Made by a program: the position numbers and the translations under genes
In this document: positions 1-9,758 of the stretch, one piece after another
Layout: each line of letters begins with the position of its first letter
Numbering within the stretch: position 1 is the first letter of the stretch
Source of the DNA: Paracoccaceae bacterium
GTDB lineage: Bacteria; Pseudomonadota; Alphaproteobacteria; Rhodobacterales; Rhodobacteraceae
Length of the DNA stretch: 64,000 nucleotides
Direction: 5' to 3'
Assembly: GCA_012103375.1 (NCBI GenBank)
Contig: WLWX01000001.1
Location: 3,886,492-3,950,491, forward strand
Notes under the pieces: model-generated
Databases searched by the model: none
Seen by the model: only the letters and a program-made list of their open reading frames with translations
Told to the model about the DNA's origin: nothing

Positions 1-616
1 CGTAAGGACTGATCCGCACCAGCCGGTGCACGCCGCTTTCCGATTTCAGCCAGCCATAGGCGTTATGCCCGGAAATCTTATAGGCAGCGGATTTTATCCC
101 CGCCTCTTCCCCGGGGCTTTCCGACTGCAATTCGACCTTATAGCCGCGCTTTTCGGCCCAGCGCAGGTACATCCGCGCCAGCATCGACGCCCAGTCGCAA
201 CTTTCGGTGCCCCCCGCGCCCGAGTTGATCTCAAGGAAAGTGTCATTGGCGTCCGCCTCACCGTTCAGCAGCGCCTCAAGCTCGGCCGCAGCCGACCGTT
301 CGACCAGTGCCTTAAGCGCCGCCTCGGCCTCGGACACGACTTCGGCGTCATCTTCCATTTCGCCCAGTTCGATCAGTTCGACACTGTCCGAAAGCTCTTG
401 CGCCATCGCGGTCACGCGTTCGACCGCGTCGACCAGAACCTGCCGGTCCCGCATCAGTTTCTGCGCATTCTCCGGGTCGTCCCACAGGGTCGGATCTTCA
501 ACGCGGGCGTTGAATTCTTCCAGCCGATGGGGCGCGGTTTCCCAATCCATGCGCTGACGCAGCAGGGTCAGGGATTTCTCGATCGCCTCGACTGATTTTT
601 CCGCTTCTGCGCGCAT
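1..616 (-). CDS. prfB: Peptide chain release factor 2 (RF2), 3' part outside the window
   Basis: The reverse strand encodes the N-terminal ~205 residues of RF2, which terminates translation at UGA and UAA on the ribosome. The start is MRAEAEKSVEAIEKSL, followed by the acidic helical domain 1 and then the highly conserved block INSGAGGTESCDWASML. The frame runs off the window edge before the GGQ peptidyl-hydrolysis motif, so the catalytic part is not seen. The frame is continuous from the ATG: there is no in-frame UGA near codon 25, so the programmed +1 frameshift known from many prfB genes is absent here. The next gene upstream on the same strand is PBP1A. Confidence 0.95.
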   Translation of the reverse strand, partial: MRAEAEKSVEAIEKSLTLLRQRMDWETAPHRLEEFNARVEDPTLWDDPENAQKLMRDRQVLVDAVERVTAMAQELSDSVELIELGEMEDDAEVVSEAEAALKALVERSAAAELEALLNGEADANDTFLEINSGAGGTESCDWASMLARMYLRWAEKRGYKVELQSESPGEEAGIKSAAYKISGHNAYGWLKSESGVHRLVRISPY

Positions 617-677
617 GTGCCGCCCTGCCCTGATCTTTGTCCGGCGGGGATAGCAGCCGCCACCGGGACCAGCAAGA

Positions 678-3233
678 TCAGTAGAGGCCCCCGGACGTCA
701 GCGATCCGAAATCGGCCTTCTTGGGGATCGAGGTTACGCGACCGTCCGAGGTCAGGATCTCTTCACTTGCGTAGGCGTCGAAGATTTCCCCTTCGCCGGG
801 CGCGAACAGCGGCAGGTTGGTGCCCATCGCAAAGCCGCCGTCAAAGGTGATGCCAAAGATCGGTTCCTCGCCATCGCGGAAGTACTCGGCCACAACACCC
901 GGGCCTTCGGCGTCATCGGGAAGCCGTGCGCCGGTAAACCGGTCGATCTTGATGAAATGACCGCCCTCGGGCACCGCGAACGGGCCGCCACCGTATTTCT
1001 TGATCGCCTGCTGCATGAATGACTGGAACACCGGGCCACAGGTGCTGCCGCCACCGGCCTTGTTGCCAAGTGAGCGTGGCGTGTCATGGCCGATATAGCA
1101 GCCCGCAACGATGTTCGAGCTGAAGCCAACGAACCACACGTCCTTGGCGTCATTCGTGGTGCCAGTCTTGCCGGCAATCGGCACCGGCAGGTTGACGTAT
1201 TTCGACGCAGTTCCGACATCGACAACGCCCTTCATCATCGAGGTCAGCTGATAGGCGGTCACCGCATCCATCACCCGCGTGCGGTTCGACAGGATGCGCG
1301 GCGCGCTGCCCGCCTCTAACGTTGGGGCCGTGCAATCGGTGCATTCGCGCTGGTCGTGGCGGAATACCGTGCGTCCCCAACGGTCCTGCACACGGTCCAC
1401 CAGCGTGGGTTCCACCCGCTCGCCCCCGTTGGCGAACATCGCATAGGCGGCCACCATGTTGTAAAGCGTGGTTTCCTCGGACCCGAGCGCATTGGCCAGA
1501 AAACGCCCCATGTTGTCATAGACACCGAACCGTTCCGCATATTGCGCCACGGTGTCGATGCCGACCTCCTGCGCAAGGCGGATTGTCATCAGGTTTCGCG
1601 ACCATTCGATCCCGGTGCGCAGCGGTGTCGGGCCATAGAACTTGTTGGTCGCGTTCTTGGGCCGCCAGATCCGGTCGCCGGTGTCGATCTCAATCGGGGC
1701 ATCCACAATGATCGTTGCCGGGCTGAACCCGCTGTCAAGCGCTGCGGCAAAGACGAAGGGCTTGAACGAGGATCCCGGCTGCCGCGCCGCCTGTGTGGCG
1801 CGGTTGAAGCTGCTGTCCTGATAAGAAAACCCACCCTGAACCGCCAGCACCCGGCCCGTGTTGACGTCCATCGCCATAAAGCCGCCCTGAACCTCGGGCA
1901 CCTGGCGCAGGGTCCAGCGCATGAACGACCCGTCGCTATCGCGGGTCATCCGGCGCACATGCACCACGTCGCCCAGCTCCAGCAGGTCAGCGGCGCGCAC
2001 GGCTGCCGGGCCCAGCTTGCCATCCTCAAGCCGCTTGCGCGCCCATTTCACATCTTCCGCGGGTATCCAGTGGCCATCTTCGTCATTCTCGACGCCCTCG
2101 ATCCCGATCCTGGCCGAGCTTTTGCCCACCTGAAGCACCACCGCCGGATACCACCCCTCGATATCGCGTGCGATGTCGACATCGGCCAATGCCGGGCGCC
2201 AGACTTCTTCGGGGCCAAGGCTTTCCTCGGGCAGTTTGATACCGGTGCCGCGCCAGACGCCGCGATCCCGGTCATAGCTTTCAAGCCCGCGCCGCAGCGC
2301 CTTGGCGGCCGCTGACTGCATATCGGGATCCAGTGTTGCGCGGACGGTCAGACCCCCGGCAAAGAACTCTCCCTCACCGAAATCCTGGCTTAGCTGGCGG
2401 CGGATTTCGTCGGTGAAATAATCGCGCGGCGGCAGGTTGGCCTTGAACCCCTCGTAATCGCCGTTTTGGACCGTGCGCAGCGGCGAAACCCGCGCCACGT
2501 CATAAGTCACCCGGTCGATATAGCCGTTTTCCAGCATCTCGCGCAGCACGAAATTGCGCCGACGGATTGCCTTTTCCTGATCCTTTACAGGGTGATAGCC
2601 ATATGGCGCCTTTGGCAGGATCGCCAGATAGGCGACCTCGGCTGCGTCCAGATCGGACAGGGGTTTGTTGAAATAGACCTGCGCCGCTGCGGCCACGCCA
2701 AAGCTGCGCTCACCCAGATCAATCTCGTTCAGATACAGCTCCAGAATGTCTTCCTTGCTGAGTGTCTTTTCGATCCGCGTTGCCAGGATCAATTCCTTGA
2801 TCTTGCGTTCCGCGCGCCGTTCACCGCCCAGAAGGAAGTTCTTCATCACCTGCTGCGTGATGGTCGAGGCACCCCTGATCCGCCCGCCGCGCGCCGCATC
2901 GACCACCGCCGCCGCGATCCCGCGCATGTCATACCCTTTGTGGAGGTAAAAGTTTTTGTCCTCGGCGGAAATGAACGCGTGTTTGACCAGATCGGGGATT
3001 TCTTCCGCCGGGGCGAACAGGCGGCGTTCTTTGGCGAATTCATCGATGATCCGCCCTTCGCCGGAATAAATCCGGCTGATCGTCGGCGGCGTATACTGCG
3101 CCAGTGTTTCGTGGTTTGGCAGGTCACGGCCATAGATCCACAGGATCGCACTGATTCCAATGACAGCAGACAGACCGCCCAGGGTCAGCCAGCTGAATAC
3201 CGCCCCGAAAAATGACAAAACAAACCGAGTCAC
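678..3233 (-). CDS. mrcA: Penicillin-binding protein 1A, bifunctional transglycosylase/transpeptidase
   Basis: Class A PBP of 851 aa that polymerises and cross-links peptidoglycan in the periplasm. One N-terminal membrane anchor (about residues 10-34) precedes the GT51 transglycosylase domain, with EDKNF at 91-95 (catalytic Glu) and GASTITQQ at 121-128. An OB-like insertion lies around 290-440. The transpeptidase domain carries SSFK at 488-491 (Ser488 nucleophile), SRN at 545-547 and KTGT at 689-692. All key motifs are intact and the length is normal for PBP1A. It is transcribed toward prfB and shares a strand with the wall amidase at 4.1-5.3 kb, separated from it by an opposite-strand methyltransferase. 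Confidence 0.96.
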   Translation of the reverse strand: MTRFVLSFFGAVFSWLTLGGLSAVIGISAILWIYGRDLPNHETLAQYTPPTISRIYSGEGRIIDEFAKERRLFAPAEEIPDLVKHAFISAEDKNFYLHKGYDMRGIAAAVVDAARGGRIRGASTITQQVMKNFLLGGERRAERKIKELILATRIEKTLSKEDILELYLNEIDLGERSFGVAAAAQVYFNKPLSDLDAAEVAYLAILPKAPYGYHPVKDQEKAIRRRNFVLREMLENGYIDRVTYDVARVSPLRTVQNGDYEGFKANLPPRDYFTDEIRRQLSQDFGEGEFFAGGLTVRATLDPDMQSAAAKALRRGLESYDRDRGVWRGTGIKLPEESLGPEEVWRPALADVDIARDIEGWYPAVVLQVGKSSARIGIEGVENDEDGHWIPAEDVKWARKRLEDGKLGPAAVRAADLLELGDVVHVRRMTRDSDGSFMRWTLRQVPEVQGGFMAMDVNTGRVLAVQGGFSYQDSSFNRATQAARQPGSSFKPFVFAAALDSGFSPATIIVDAPIEIDTGDRIWRPKNATNKFYGPTPLRTGIEWSRNLMTIRLAQEVGIDTVAQYAERFGVYDNMGRFLANALGSEETTLYNMVAAYAMFANGGERVEPTLVDRVQDRWGRTVFRHDQRECTDCTAPTLEAGSAPRILSNRTRVMDAVTAYQLTSMMKGVVDVGTASKYVNLPVPIAGKTGTTNDAKDVWFVGFSSNIVAGCYIGHDTPRSLGNKAGGGSTCGPVFQSFMQQAIKKYGGGPFAVPEGGHFIKIDRFTGARLPDDAEGPGVVAEYFRDGEEPIFGITFDGGFAMGTNLPLFAPGEGEIFDAYASEEILTSDGRVTSIPKKADFGSLTSGGLY

Positions 3234-3396
3234 TAAACTCTGCCCCCAACTGGCACCCTACACACCCCGGTATACGCAGGTCGGCGGGCAGCGTCAAAAG
3301 CCGGATTCAGACGATTGTGGCAACGTTCCGCCTGTGCCAGCCACGCCGCCATGTCAGGACTTGCCCGACGCGCACTGCCGGGCCACTCCATTGGGT

Positions 3397-4020
3397 ATGA
3401 AAGCATCTGATTCCTCGCCCGAAGCCATCCTCGAAACCTATAACCGCGTTGGCCGCAATTGGGCCATTCGCCGTGATCGAACGCTGTTTGAACGGCGCTG
3501 GCTTGATCGGATGCTGTCCTATGCGCCGGGCCGCAAGGTGCTGGACCTGGGATGTGGTTCGGGCCAGCCGATCGCCTCATATCTGGCGGACCGGCGCGCG
3601 CAAATCACCGGTGTTGATGGCGCCCCGGCTATGGTGGCGATGTTCCGTGCCAGCCTGCCGCATGCGACCGCACTCCACGCCGATATGCGCGGGCTGGATC
3701 TGGGCGAAAAATTCGACATGATCCTGGCTTGGAACAGTTTCTTCCACCTCAGCCGGGCAGATCAGCGGGCGATGTTCCCTGTCTTCGCCGCCCACGCCAA
3801 CCCGCGCGCGGCCCTTATGTTCACCTCGGGCCCTGAAGAGGGGGAGCGGATTGGCCGGGTCGAAGGCACGCCGGTTTATCACGCCAGTCTGGACCCGAAG
3901 GATTACACCCGGTTGCTGAACGAAAACGGGTTCGAGGTGATCGCCTTTACCCCCGAAGATCCCGCCTGTCGCGGTCATTCGGTCTGGCTGGCCCGGTTCC
4001 GTCCACGCACCGACGACTGA
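3397..4020 (+). CDS. Class I SAM-dependent methyltransferase
   Basis: 207 aa with the Rossmann SAM-binding motif VLDLGCGSGQP near residue 48, an acidic motif II (GVDGAP) and a motif-IV-like stretch (DMILAWNSFFHL). It resembles the small methyltransferase_25/11 group; the substrate cannot be deduced. The reading frame is open further upstream (from 3160), but that extension is low-complexity and overlaps the PBP1A start, so the ATG at 3397 is chosen because it directly precedes the conserved body. It stands alone on the plus strand between two cell-wall genes on the other strand, so no operon partner gives a clue to its function. Confidence 0.85.
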   Translation: MKASDSSPEAILETYNRVGRNWAIRRDRTLFERRWLDRMLSYAPGRKVLDLGCGSGQPIASYLADRRAQITGVDGAPAMVAMFRASLPHATALHADMRGLDLGEKFDMILAWNSFFHLSRADQRAMFPVFAAHANPRAALMFTSGPEEGERIGRVEGTPVYHASLDPKDYTRLLNENGFEVIAFTPEDPACRGHSVWLARFRPRTDD

Positions 4021-4122
4021 CGCCCTCGGCAGTTCGATTTAATTCGCACCAGGAATCCGGCCTGAAGGGCACCCAACCTGAGCATTCGTTGATGTAAATG
4101 TGTCGGGCAGTCCCCGATCACC

Positions 4123-5310
4123 CTACTGCCGCGTCAGGGCCGTCCGCAGCGCGTCTTCATTGCGCCATTCGATGATCCCGTCACGCAGCGCTTGCTGCAT
4201 TTTCGCGCGCCAATCCGCAGATTTTATCCGCTTCAGGTCGCGGGCATTCGACAGGAACCCCAGTTCAACCAGAACTGCCGGAATATCCGGTGATTTCAGG
4301 ACCGAGAAATCTGCCGTCCTCAGCGGTTGCTTGTGAAGCCCGCCCACCTGATCGTCGATCATCCCGACCAGCGCATCGGCCAGCGCGTGGGTGCGCGGCC
4401 GGGTTTCGGTGCGCGCAATGTCGACCAGCACACGCGCCAGTTCATCGCTGCTGTCTTCCAGCGTCACACCCCCCAGCAGGTCACCGGATTCGTGGCGCTC
4501 GGTCAGTTTCTGGGTCGCCTCGTCCACCGCCTCATCCGCCAGCGTATAGACCGTCGTGCCCGAGGCATTGCCCTCTTCGAGCGCATCCGCGTGGAGCGAG
4601 ATGAACAGCCCCGCACCAGCGCGACGGGCGATGCGCACGCGCGCCTCCAGCGACACGAAAGTATCTGACTGACGCGTCAGAATCGCTTCGATGCCCGCGT
4701 CGGACAGCACCGCGCCAAGTTCCTGTGCGAAGGTCAGCATCAGGTCAGCTTCATTGACGCCCCCCGCTTCGGCCCCCGGATCGACGCCGCCGTGGCCGGG
4801 GTCGATAACCACACGGAACGGGCGATTGGCAGCTTCGGGCGCGGTTTGAGTGGCGGCGGGCGCCGGTTCGGCCAGGGCCGCGAACGCCGCCGCGCTGGTT
4901 TGACGCAATGTCAGTCGCAGGCGCGGTTCTGCGCCCGACGTATCCATCGCCGCTGCGGTTACCGCCATCGGGCGCGCCAATTCCAACACCAATCGCGCCC
5001 AGCCGTCGTCCGAAAAACCGGTGCGCGCCGCTGCAACCGTATCACTGATCTGCAATGCGGCCTGACCCGTTGCACCCAGATCAAGCCCCTGGAAATCCAG
5101 CAATAAACGCGGTGGACCGTCGCGCAGCGTCAACCGCCATGGCACAGGCGCGGTCAGTCCCAGTGTCACTTCGGATCGGCGCCCAAGATCGTGCACGCTG
5201 GTCGCAGCCGCGTCCAGCCGCGCCTGCGAACCTTGCGCAACAGCCGTTTGTGGCGCGCCAAACCAGACCAGCGCAGCCAGCAGAATTGATAGAAGCCGAG
5301 GGCTGCTCAT
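4123..5310 (-). CDS. N-acetylmuramoyl-L-alanine amidase (AMIN + Amidase_3)
   Basis: Periplasmic zinc amidase of about 395 aa that cuts the bond between MurNAc and the stem peptide, an AmiC-like enzyme of daughter-cell separation. The ATG at 5310 is preferred over the one at 5352 because it places a clean signal peptide (MSSPRLLSILLAALVWF, ending AVAQG) at the N terminus. An AMIN domain covers about residues 30-130. The Amidase_3 domain follows, with zinc ligands in DPGHGG, VNEAD and SLHAD and the C-terminal catalytic Glu in VELGF. The insertion between SLHAD and VELGF fits the regulatory helix of division amidases. Confidence 0.93.
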   Translation of the reverse strand: MSSPRLLSILLAALVWFGAPQTAVAQGSQARLDAAATSVHDLGRRSEVTLGLTAPVPWRLTLRDGPPRLLLDFQGLDLGATGQAALQISDTVAAARTGFSDDGWARLVLELARPMAVTAAAMDTSGAEPRLRLTLRQTSAAAFAALAEPAPAATQTAPEAANRPFRVVIDPGHGGVDPGAEAGGVNEADLMLTFAQELGAVLSDAGIEAILTRQSDTFVSLEARVRIARRAGAGLFISLHADALEEGNASGTTVYTLADEAVDEATQKLTERHESGDLLGGVTLEDSSDELARVLVDIARTETRPRTHALADALVGMIDDQVGGLHKQPLRTADFSVLKSPDIPAVLVELGFLSNARDLKRIKSADWRAKMQQALRDGIIEWRNEDALRTALTRQ

Positions 5311-5656
5311 GACCCGCCACCGTTTTCTTTTCCCTCTACCGGGTCGGGCCACGGATGGGAAGCGCGCCGTTCAGCGCGATGCGCGCCACTTCGCCAATCG
5401 CGCCAGCCCCTCGACGATATCCGCCGTCGACCGCGCATAGGAAAACCGCAGTGTCTGATGGCCGCGCGCCGGATCAAAATCCAGGCCCGGCGTCACGGCC
5501 ACCCCGGCCTGATCCAAAATGTCTCGCGACAGCGCCAGCGAATCCTCGGTCAGGTCCGACACATCGGCATAGATATAGAACGCCCCATCCGGCGGGGCGA
5601 AGCTGGCAAATCCGGCAGCGGGCAAGCCTTCGATCATCAAGCGACGGTTTTCGGCA

Positions 5657-5874
5657 GATTGTGTTGAAAAACTCCGAAATCAGAGCGTCGCGGATTTCTT
5701 GCGAAAACCTATGAAGCGAAATAGTCGGAAAGCTTTGACCACGAGACAGCGCATGGCTGCGCGTGAGCGCATGTAGGCGATTTGGGCCGACCCCCGCGCC
5801 AAAAATTTAGGATCGGGCTGCATGGAAAGAAAAATCATCGTTCAGGCCCTAAAACGGAGTTTTTCAACACAATC
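5657..5874 (-). mobile_element. 218-bp MITE, copy A (reverse orientation)
   Basis: Miniature inverted-repeat element with perfect 20-bp terminal inverted repeats (gattgtgttgaaaaactccg) flanked by the 4-bp target duplication GGCA (5653-5656 and 5875-5878). Its sequence is the exact reverse complement of copies B, C and D. It encodes no protein; the interior is about 178 bp. It interrupts the distal third of the aminotransferase gene. Confidence 0.95.
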
Positions 5875-6287
5875 GGCATAAACCGCCTTGTTCGCCTCCA
5901 GTTCCGGCGTTGCGTCCATCGCCGCTAGCGCGGCTACCTGGCTGGCATGCGGCGGGCAGATGAACATGTTCTGCGCCAAACGCTCGACGGTGCGGATCAT
6001 ATGGTCCGGCACCACCATCCAGCCGACCCGCCAGCCTGTCTTCGAGAAATATTTCGAGAAAGAGTTGATCACGCAGACATCATCACTGACCGAAAGCGCC
6101 GTCACCGGGGCGCGGTCATAATCGATGCCGTGATAGATCTCGTCCGAGATAAATGCCGCGCCACGGTCCTGCGCCGCGCCGATCAACGCCGCAAGTGCGG
6201 GTTGGTCCAGCATCGTCCCGGTCGGATTTCCGGGCGAGGCGACGATCAGCCCGGCAACGTTATCGGGCAATTGCGCTGGCACCGGCT

Positions 6288-6505
6288 GATTGTGTTGAAA
6301 AACTCCGTTTTAGGGCCTGAACGATGATTTTTCTTTCCATGCAGCCCGATCCTAAATTTTTGGCGCGGGGGTCGGCCCAAATCGCCTACATGCGCTCACG
6401 CGCAGCCATGCGCTGTCTCGTGGTCAAAGCTTTCCGACTATTTCGCTTCATAGGTTTTCGCAAGAAATCCGCGACGCTCTGATTTCGGAGTTTTTCAACA
6501 CAATC
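6288..6505 (+). mobile_element. 218-bp MITE, copy B
   Basis: Same element as copy A in the opposite orientation, flanked by the target duplication GGCT (6284-6287 and 6506-6509). The TSD differs from that of copy A, so the two insertions in this gene were independent events and not a composite transposon. The inverted pair brackets a 413-bp piece of the aminotransferase gene. Confidence 0.95.
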
Positions 6506-7027
6506 GGCTGAAACCGGTTTTCCGCCGTGGTCACGATATCGACGGGCTGCAAGGACAGCGCCTTCAGGATTTGACGATAGCTTGGGTATCCCGGCAGACC
6601 CGCCGCCACCCGGTCACCAGCGTCAAACAATGCGCTGAACGCCAGAAGAAACGCGCCCGAGGCCCCGGCGGTGACAATGACCCGATCCGGATTCAGCTCG
6701 ATCCCATGCCAGTCGCGATAAAGCGCAGCAATCCGGACGCGCAATTCCGGCAGGCCCAGCGCCACGGTATAGCCCAGCGACCCGGCCTCCATCGCTTCGG
6801 TCAGCGCCCGGCGCGCAACCGCCGGGGCCGGCGTTCCGGGCTGGCCGACCTCCATATGAATGACGCGACTCCCCGCCGCCTCAGCCGCGCGCGCGGCTTC
6901 CATCACGTCCATGACGATGAACGGATCGACAGCGGATCGGGCGGAGGGTTTCAATTTGCGTTACCTGTTGTTGGGGTTTGGCAAAGCGCCCCTTGTGCAC
7001 GGAATCGAGCCAAAGGCGCCGTGCACT

Positions 7028-7053
7028 CGCCAGCCCGTCCGGGCGGGTTGGCG
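7028..7053. other. Hairpin in the 244-bp spacer between ispG and the aminotransferase
   Basis: Arms cgccagcccg and cgggttggcg (one G-T pair) enclose a 6-nt loop. There is no T-run on either side, so it is at best a weak terminator downstream of ispG. No reading frame or RNA family is recognised elsewhere in 6955-7198. Confidence 0.3.
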
Positions 7054-7198
7054 ATGGGTGAGGTCCGCGCCTCCTTCAGATTTGACGGGATCACGCGACC
7101 ATCCAAGTGCCCCGAACTTCTGTTGGATCGCCAACCCACGGGCTGACGAGCGCACGGCTTGGTCTTGCGCCCCTGAAATACGTCTTTTGCAGGTCGCA

Positions 7199-8320
7199 CT
7201 ACTCCGCCGCCACATCCGCCGCGTCAATCTCAGCCGCGCGCTTTTCGACCTGTTCAACGATGTGATCGACCATCTGGTCGTTATCCAGCTTGTGGCTCTG
7301 CCGGCCCGCCAGATAGACCATGCCCGCCCCCTTGCCACCGCCGGTAAAGCCGACGTCGGTCATCAGCGCCTCTCCGGGGCCATTCACGACGCAGCCGATG
7401 ATGCTCAGGCTCATCGGGGTTTTGATGTGCTCCAGCCGCTTTTCCAGCGTTTCGACTGTCTTGATCACGTCGAAGCCCTGACGCGCGCAGGACGGGCAGC
7501 TGATGATGTTGACGCCGCGATGGCGCAGACCAAGGGATTTGAGAATTTCGAACCCCATCTTGACCTCTTCCACCGGGTCAGCCGAAAGCGACACGCGGAT
7601 CGTGTCGCCAATGCCCATCCACAACAGATTGCCCATACCAATGGCCGACTTGACGGTGCCGCTGATCAGGCCGCCCGCCTCGGTAATACCAAGATGGATC
7701 GGCGCGTCCGTCGCCTCGGCCAGTTGTTGATAGGCGGCGGCGGCCATGAACACATCGCTGGCCTTCACGCTGATCTTGAAGTCGTGGAAATCATGGTCCT
7801 GCAGGATGCGGATATGATCAAGACCGCTTTCCACCATCGCATCCGGGCACGGCTCACCGTATTTTTCCAGCAGATGCTTTTCGAGGCTACCGGCATTAAC
7901 CCCGATCCGCATCGAACAGCCATTGTCGCGGGCCGCCGCGATCACTTCGCGCACACGTGCGGCATCCCCGATGTTTCCCGGATTGATCCGCAGGCACGCG
8001 GCCCCGGCCAGCGCGCTTTCGATCCCGCGTTTGTAGTGGAAATGGATGTCGGCGACGATCGGCACCGGGCTTTCGCGCACGATGTCCTTCAGCGTCTTCG
8101 ATGACGCCTGATCCGGGACCGAGACACGCACGATATCCGCACCGGCATCTGCCGCCGCCTGAACCTGCGCCACCGTGGCCGCAACATTCCAGGTATCGGT
8201 GTTGGTCATCGTCTGCACCGAGATTGGTGCATCGCCCCCGACAGGGACATTGCCCACCATGATCTGGCGGGATTTGCGGCGATAGATATTGCGCCAGGGG
8301 CGGATCGGGTTCAGCGACAT
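7199..8320 (-). CDS. ispG: 4-hydroxy-3-methylbut-2-enyl diphosphate synthase (flavodoxin/ferredoxin)
   Basis: 373 aa, the GcpE enzyme of the MEP isoprenoid pathway, converting MEcPP to HMBPP with a [4Fe-4S] cluster. The N terminus ([20 protein letters not shown]) and the TIM-barrel stretch with [11 protein letters not shown] are typical. The cluster ligands appear in SCPSCARQG and GCVVNGPGE near the C terminus. Full length for the family. It lies 67 bp downstream of the RodZ-like gene on the same strand, an order common in Alphaproteobacteria, and the two are probably co-transcribed. Confidence 0.97.
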   Translation of the reverse strand: MSLNPIRPWRNIYRRKSRQIMVGNVPVGGDAPISVQTMTNTDTWNVAATVAQVQAAADAGADIVRVSVPDQASSKTLKDIVRESPVPIVADIHFHYKRGIESALAGAACLRINPGNIGDAARVREVIAAARDNGCSMRIGVNAGSLEKHLLEKYGEPCPDAMVESGLDHIRILQDHDFHDFKISVKASDVFMAAAAYQQLAEATDAPIHLGITEAGGLISGTVKSAIGMGNLLWMGIGDTIRVSLSADPVEEVKMGFEILKSLGLRHRGVNIISCPSCARQGFDVIKTVETLEKRLEHIKTPMSLSIIGCVVNGPGEALMTDVGFTGGGKGAGMVYLAGRQSHKLDNDQMVDHIVEQVEKRAAEIDAADVAAE

Positions 8321-8387
8321 GAAACGGCACCTTGGATGGGTCGCGCCCTACCTAATGGTGCAGGTGCGGGCGCGCAATGCGACCGGA

Positions 8388-9665
8388 TTACTCGGCAGCG
8401 GCGGCTGGCACCGGCGTTTCGGCAGCGGCACGTGCTTCGGCATATCGCTTCAGCGCGCTGTCGGCTTCCAGATCGGCAATCGCAAAGGTCCCGCGCAGGT
8501 CTTCCGGCCCCATGGCAACGTTCGATGCGATCGACGGCCCCTCGCCCGCGGGGCCATAGGTTTCACCCCCGACCAGGAAATATACCGACCCGGCGTTGCC
8601 GGTGCGCAGGGTCGCGGGTTCTTCGGTGGCGGGCAGGACGAATTCATCCCCCGGCTCCATCACTTTTTCAAAGATCACCGCGCCCGAGGCTGATTTGACC
8701 CGAACCCAGGCCGGACGCACCGCAAACATCACAACACCCGGTGGCGCATCTTCGACCACCTGCGGAGTGTCGACGACCTCAGCCTCAGCGACAGCAACAT
8801 CGGGGCGCAGATCGGCAAATTCACGTGGCGCAGCCGCGCCCGTGACGCGCGGAACATTGCGCGGGCCTTCGCTGGCGGCCAGTCGCGGCTGATCGACCAG
8901 CGCACCGTTCTCGCGCGGGTCCAGCGTTGCAATCGGCGCATCACGCGCAGTCATCACCGGAACGTCCAGGGCGCCAGGGCGATAGATCCGGTCGAATGAC
9001 CCGGTCGAGGGGGGCTGCGAATCAACCTCAAAAGCGATCGGTTCGGGCGATCCGGCCATGGGATCAAGCTCGGTCACGACGACAGGCGCCTGTTCAACCG
9101 GCGCGATACGGACCTTTTGCACCTCGGACAGAACCGCCATACCGCCATAGCCGATCAGACCGATCAGCGCGACCAGCACCGCGACCGAGCCGACGGCGGC
9201 AGGTTCGATTCGTGAAAGAAATGACGGCGCTTTGGGCACGAAAGAGGCTTTGGGGTCGGAAAAAGGATCGACGCGCGGCTTTCCGCCGGGGATTTCCGCC
9301 TTACGCAGGCCGGATGCCGCCGGTGACATGCCATGGGCGGTCTGAAACTTGCCCTCGTCACAAAACAGCTTGTATGCCCATTCTGGATCAAGGTTCAGGT
9401 AACGCGCATAAGACCGCACGTAACCTGCTACGAATCCTGGAATTTCAAAGGCCGTAGGGTCCGAATTTTCGATGGCCGAGATATAGGCCGCCTTGATCTT
9501 AAGCTCGCGCTGGACGTCCAGCAGCGACTTGCCCAGCGTGGCGCGTTCGCCACGCATAATGTCGCCCAGGCGCAACTCAAAATCGTCAAAGCCCTTGGGG
9601 TGCTCTGACGGTTCCTCGACCTTCGGCTTGCGGCGGAAGGCTTTGTGCCCGACCGATTTAATCAC
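8388..9665 (-). CDS. RodZ-like membrane protein: N-terminal HTH and C-terminal DUF4115
   Basis: 425 aa. A cytoplasmic Cro/C1-type helix-turn-helix occupies about residues 28-100 (LGKSLLDVQRELKIKAAYIS, then PGFVAGYVRSYARYL). A single membrane segment follows at about 157-179. A long Pro/Ala-rich periplasmic linker leads to the DUF4115 beta domain (VRPAWVRVKSASGAVIFEK). This is the architecture of RodZ, which links MreB to the wall-elongation machinery; the alphaproteobacterial version is often annotated only as an HTH protein. It sits directly upstream of ispG, as rodZ does in Escherichia coli, which supports orthology. The exact role here is inferred. Confidence 0.85.
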   Translation of the reverse strand: MIKSVGHKAFRRKPKVEEPSEHPKGFDDFELRLGDIMRGERATLGKSLLDVQRELKIKAAYISAIENSDPTAFEIPGFVAGYVRSYARYLNLDPEWAYKLFCDEGKFQTAHGMSPAASGLRKAEIPGGKPRVDPFSDPKASFVPKAPSFLSRIEPAAVGSVAVLVALIGLIGYGGMAVLSEVQKVRIAPVEQAPVVVTELDPMAGSPEPIAFEVDSQPPSTGSFDRIYRPGALDVPVMTARDAPIATLDPRENGALVDQPRLAASEGPRNVPRVTGAAAPREFADLRPDVAVAEAEVVDTPQVVEDAPPGVVMFAVRPAWVRVKSASGAVIFEKVMEPGDEFVLPATEEPATLRTGNAGSVYFLVGGETYGPAGEGPSIASNVAMGPEDLRGTFAIADLEADSALKRYAEARAAAETPVPAAAAE

Positions 9666-9758
9666 TCATCCAGTTCCCTAAGTCACGGCAATCACGCGCC
9701 GCAGCCTTAATAAACACTGATACCACAGGGGTCCAACGAGTATATGAACGAATTGAGG

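Larger units (their letters stand above)
5371..6954 (-). pseudogene. Class I/II PLP aminotransferase gene split by two 218-bp elements
   Basis: Three fragments on the minus strand form one aminotransferase. Residues from MKPSARSAVDPFIVMDVM to ENRFQP lie at 6506-6954. The middle (VPAQLPDNVAGLI to NKAVYA, including the PLP-lysine motif SFSKYFSKTGWR) lies at 5875-6287. The end (ENRRLMIEGLPAAGF to the stop) lies at 5371-5656. Removing each 218-bp element plus one 4-bp target copy (GGCT and GGCA) rejoins the frame exactly, giving 379 aa, the usual length for this family. As it stands, translation from the start runs into the element and stops after about 18 extra residues. The substrate is unknown (AspC-like fold). 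The gene was evidently intact until recently. Confidence 0.93.

Noticed and set aside
1356-2315. A 319-aa frame antisense to PBP1A
   Set aside because: Shadow of the real gene; no motif.
3160-3396. N-terminal extension of the methyltransferase
   Set aside because: Overlaps the PBP1A start region, low complexity, no family conservation.
5657-6505. The two 218-bp elements as a composite transposon carrying the aminotransferase middle
   Set aside because: Each has its own distinct 4-bp target duplication and the gene is collinear, so they are separate insertions.
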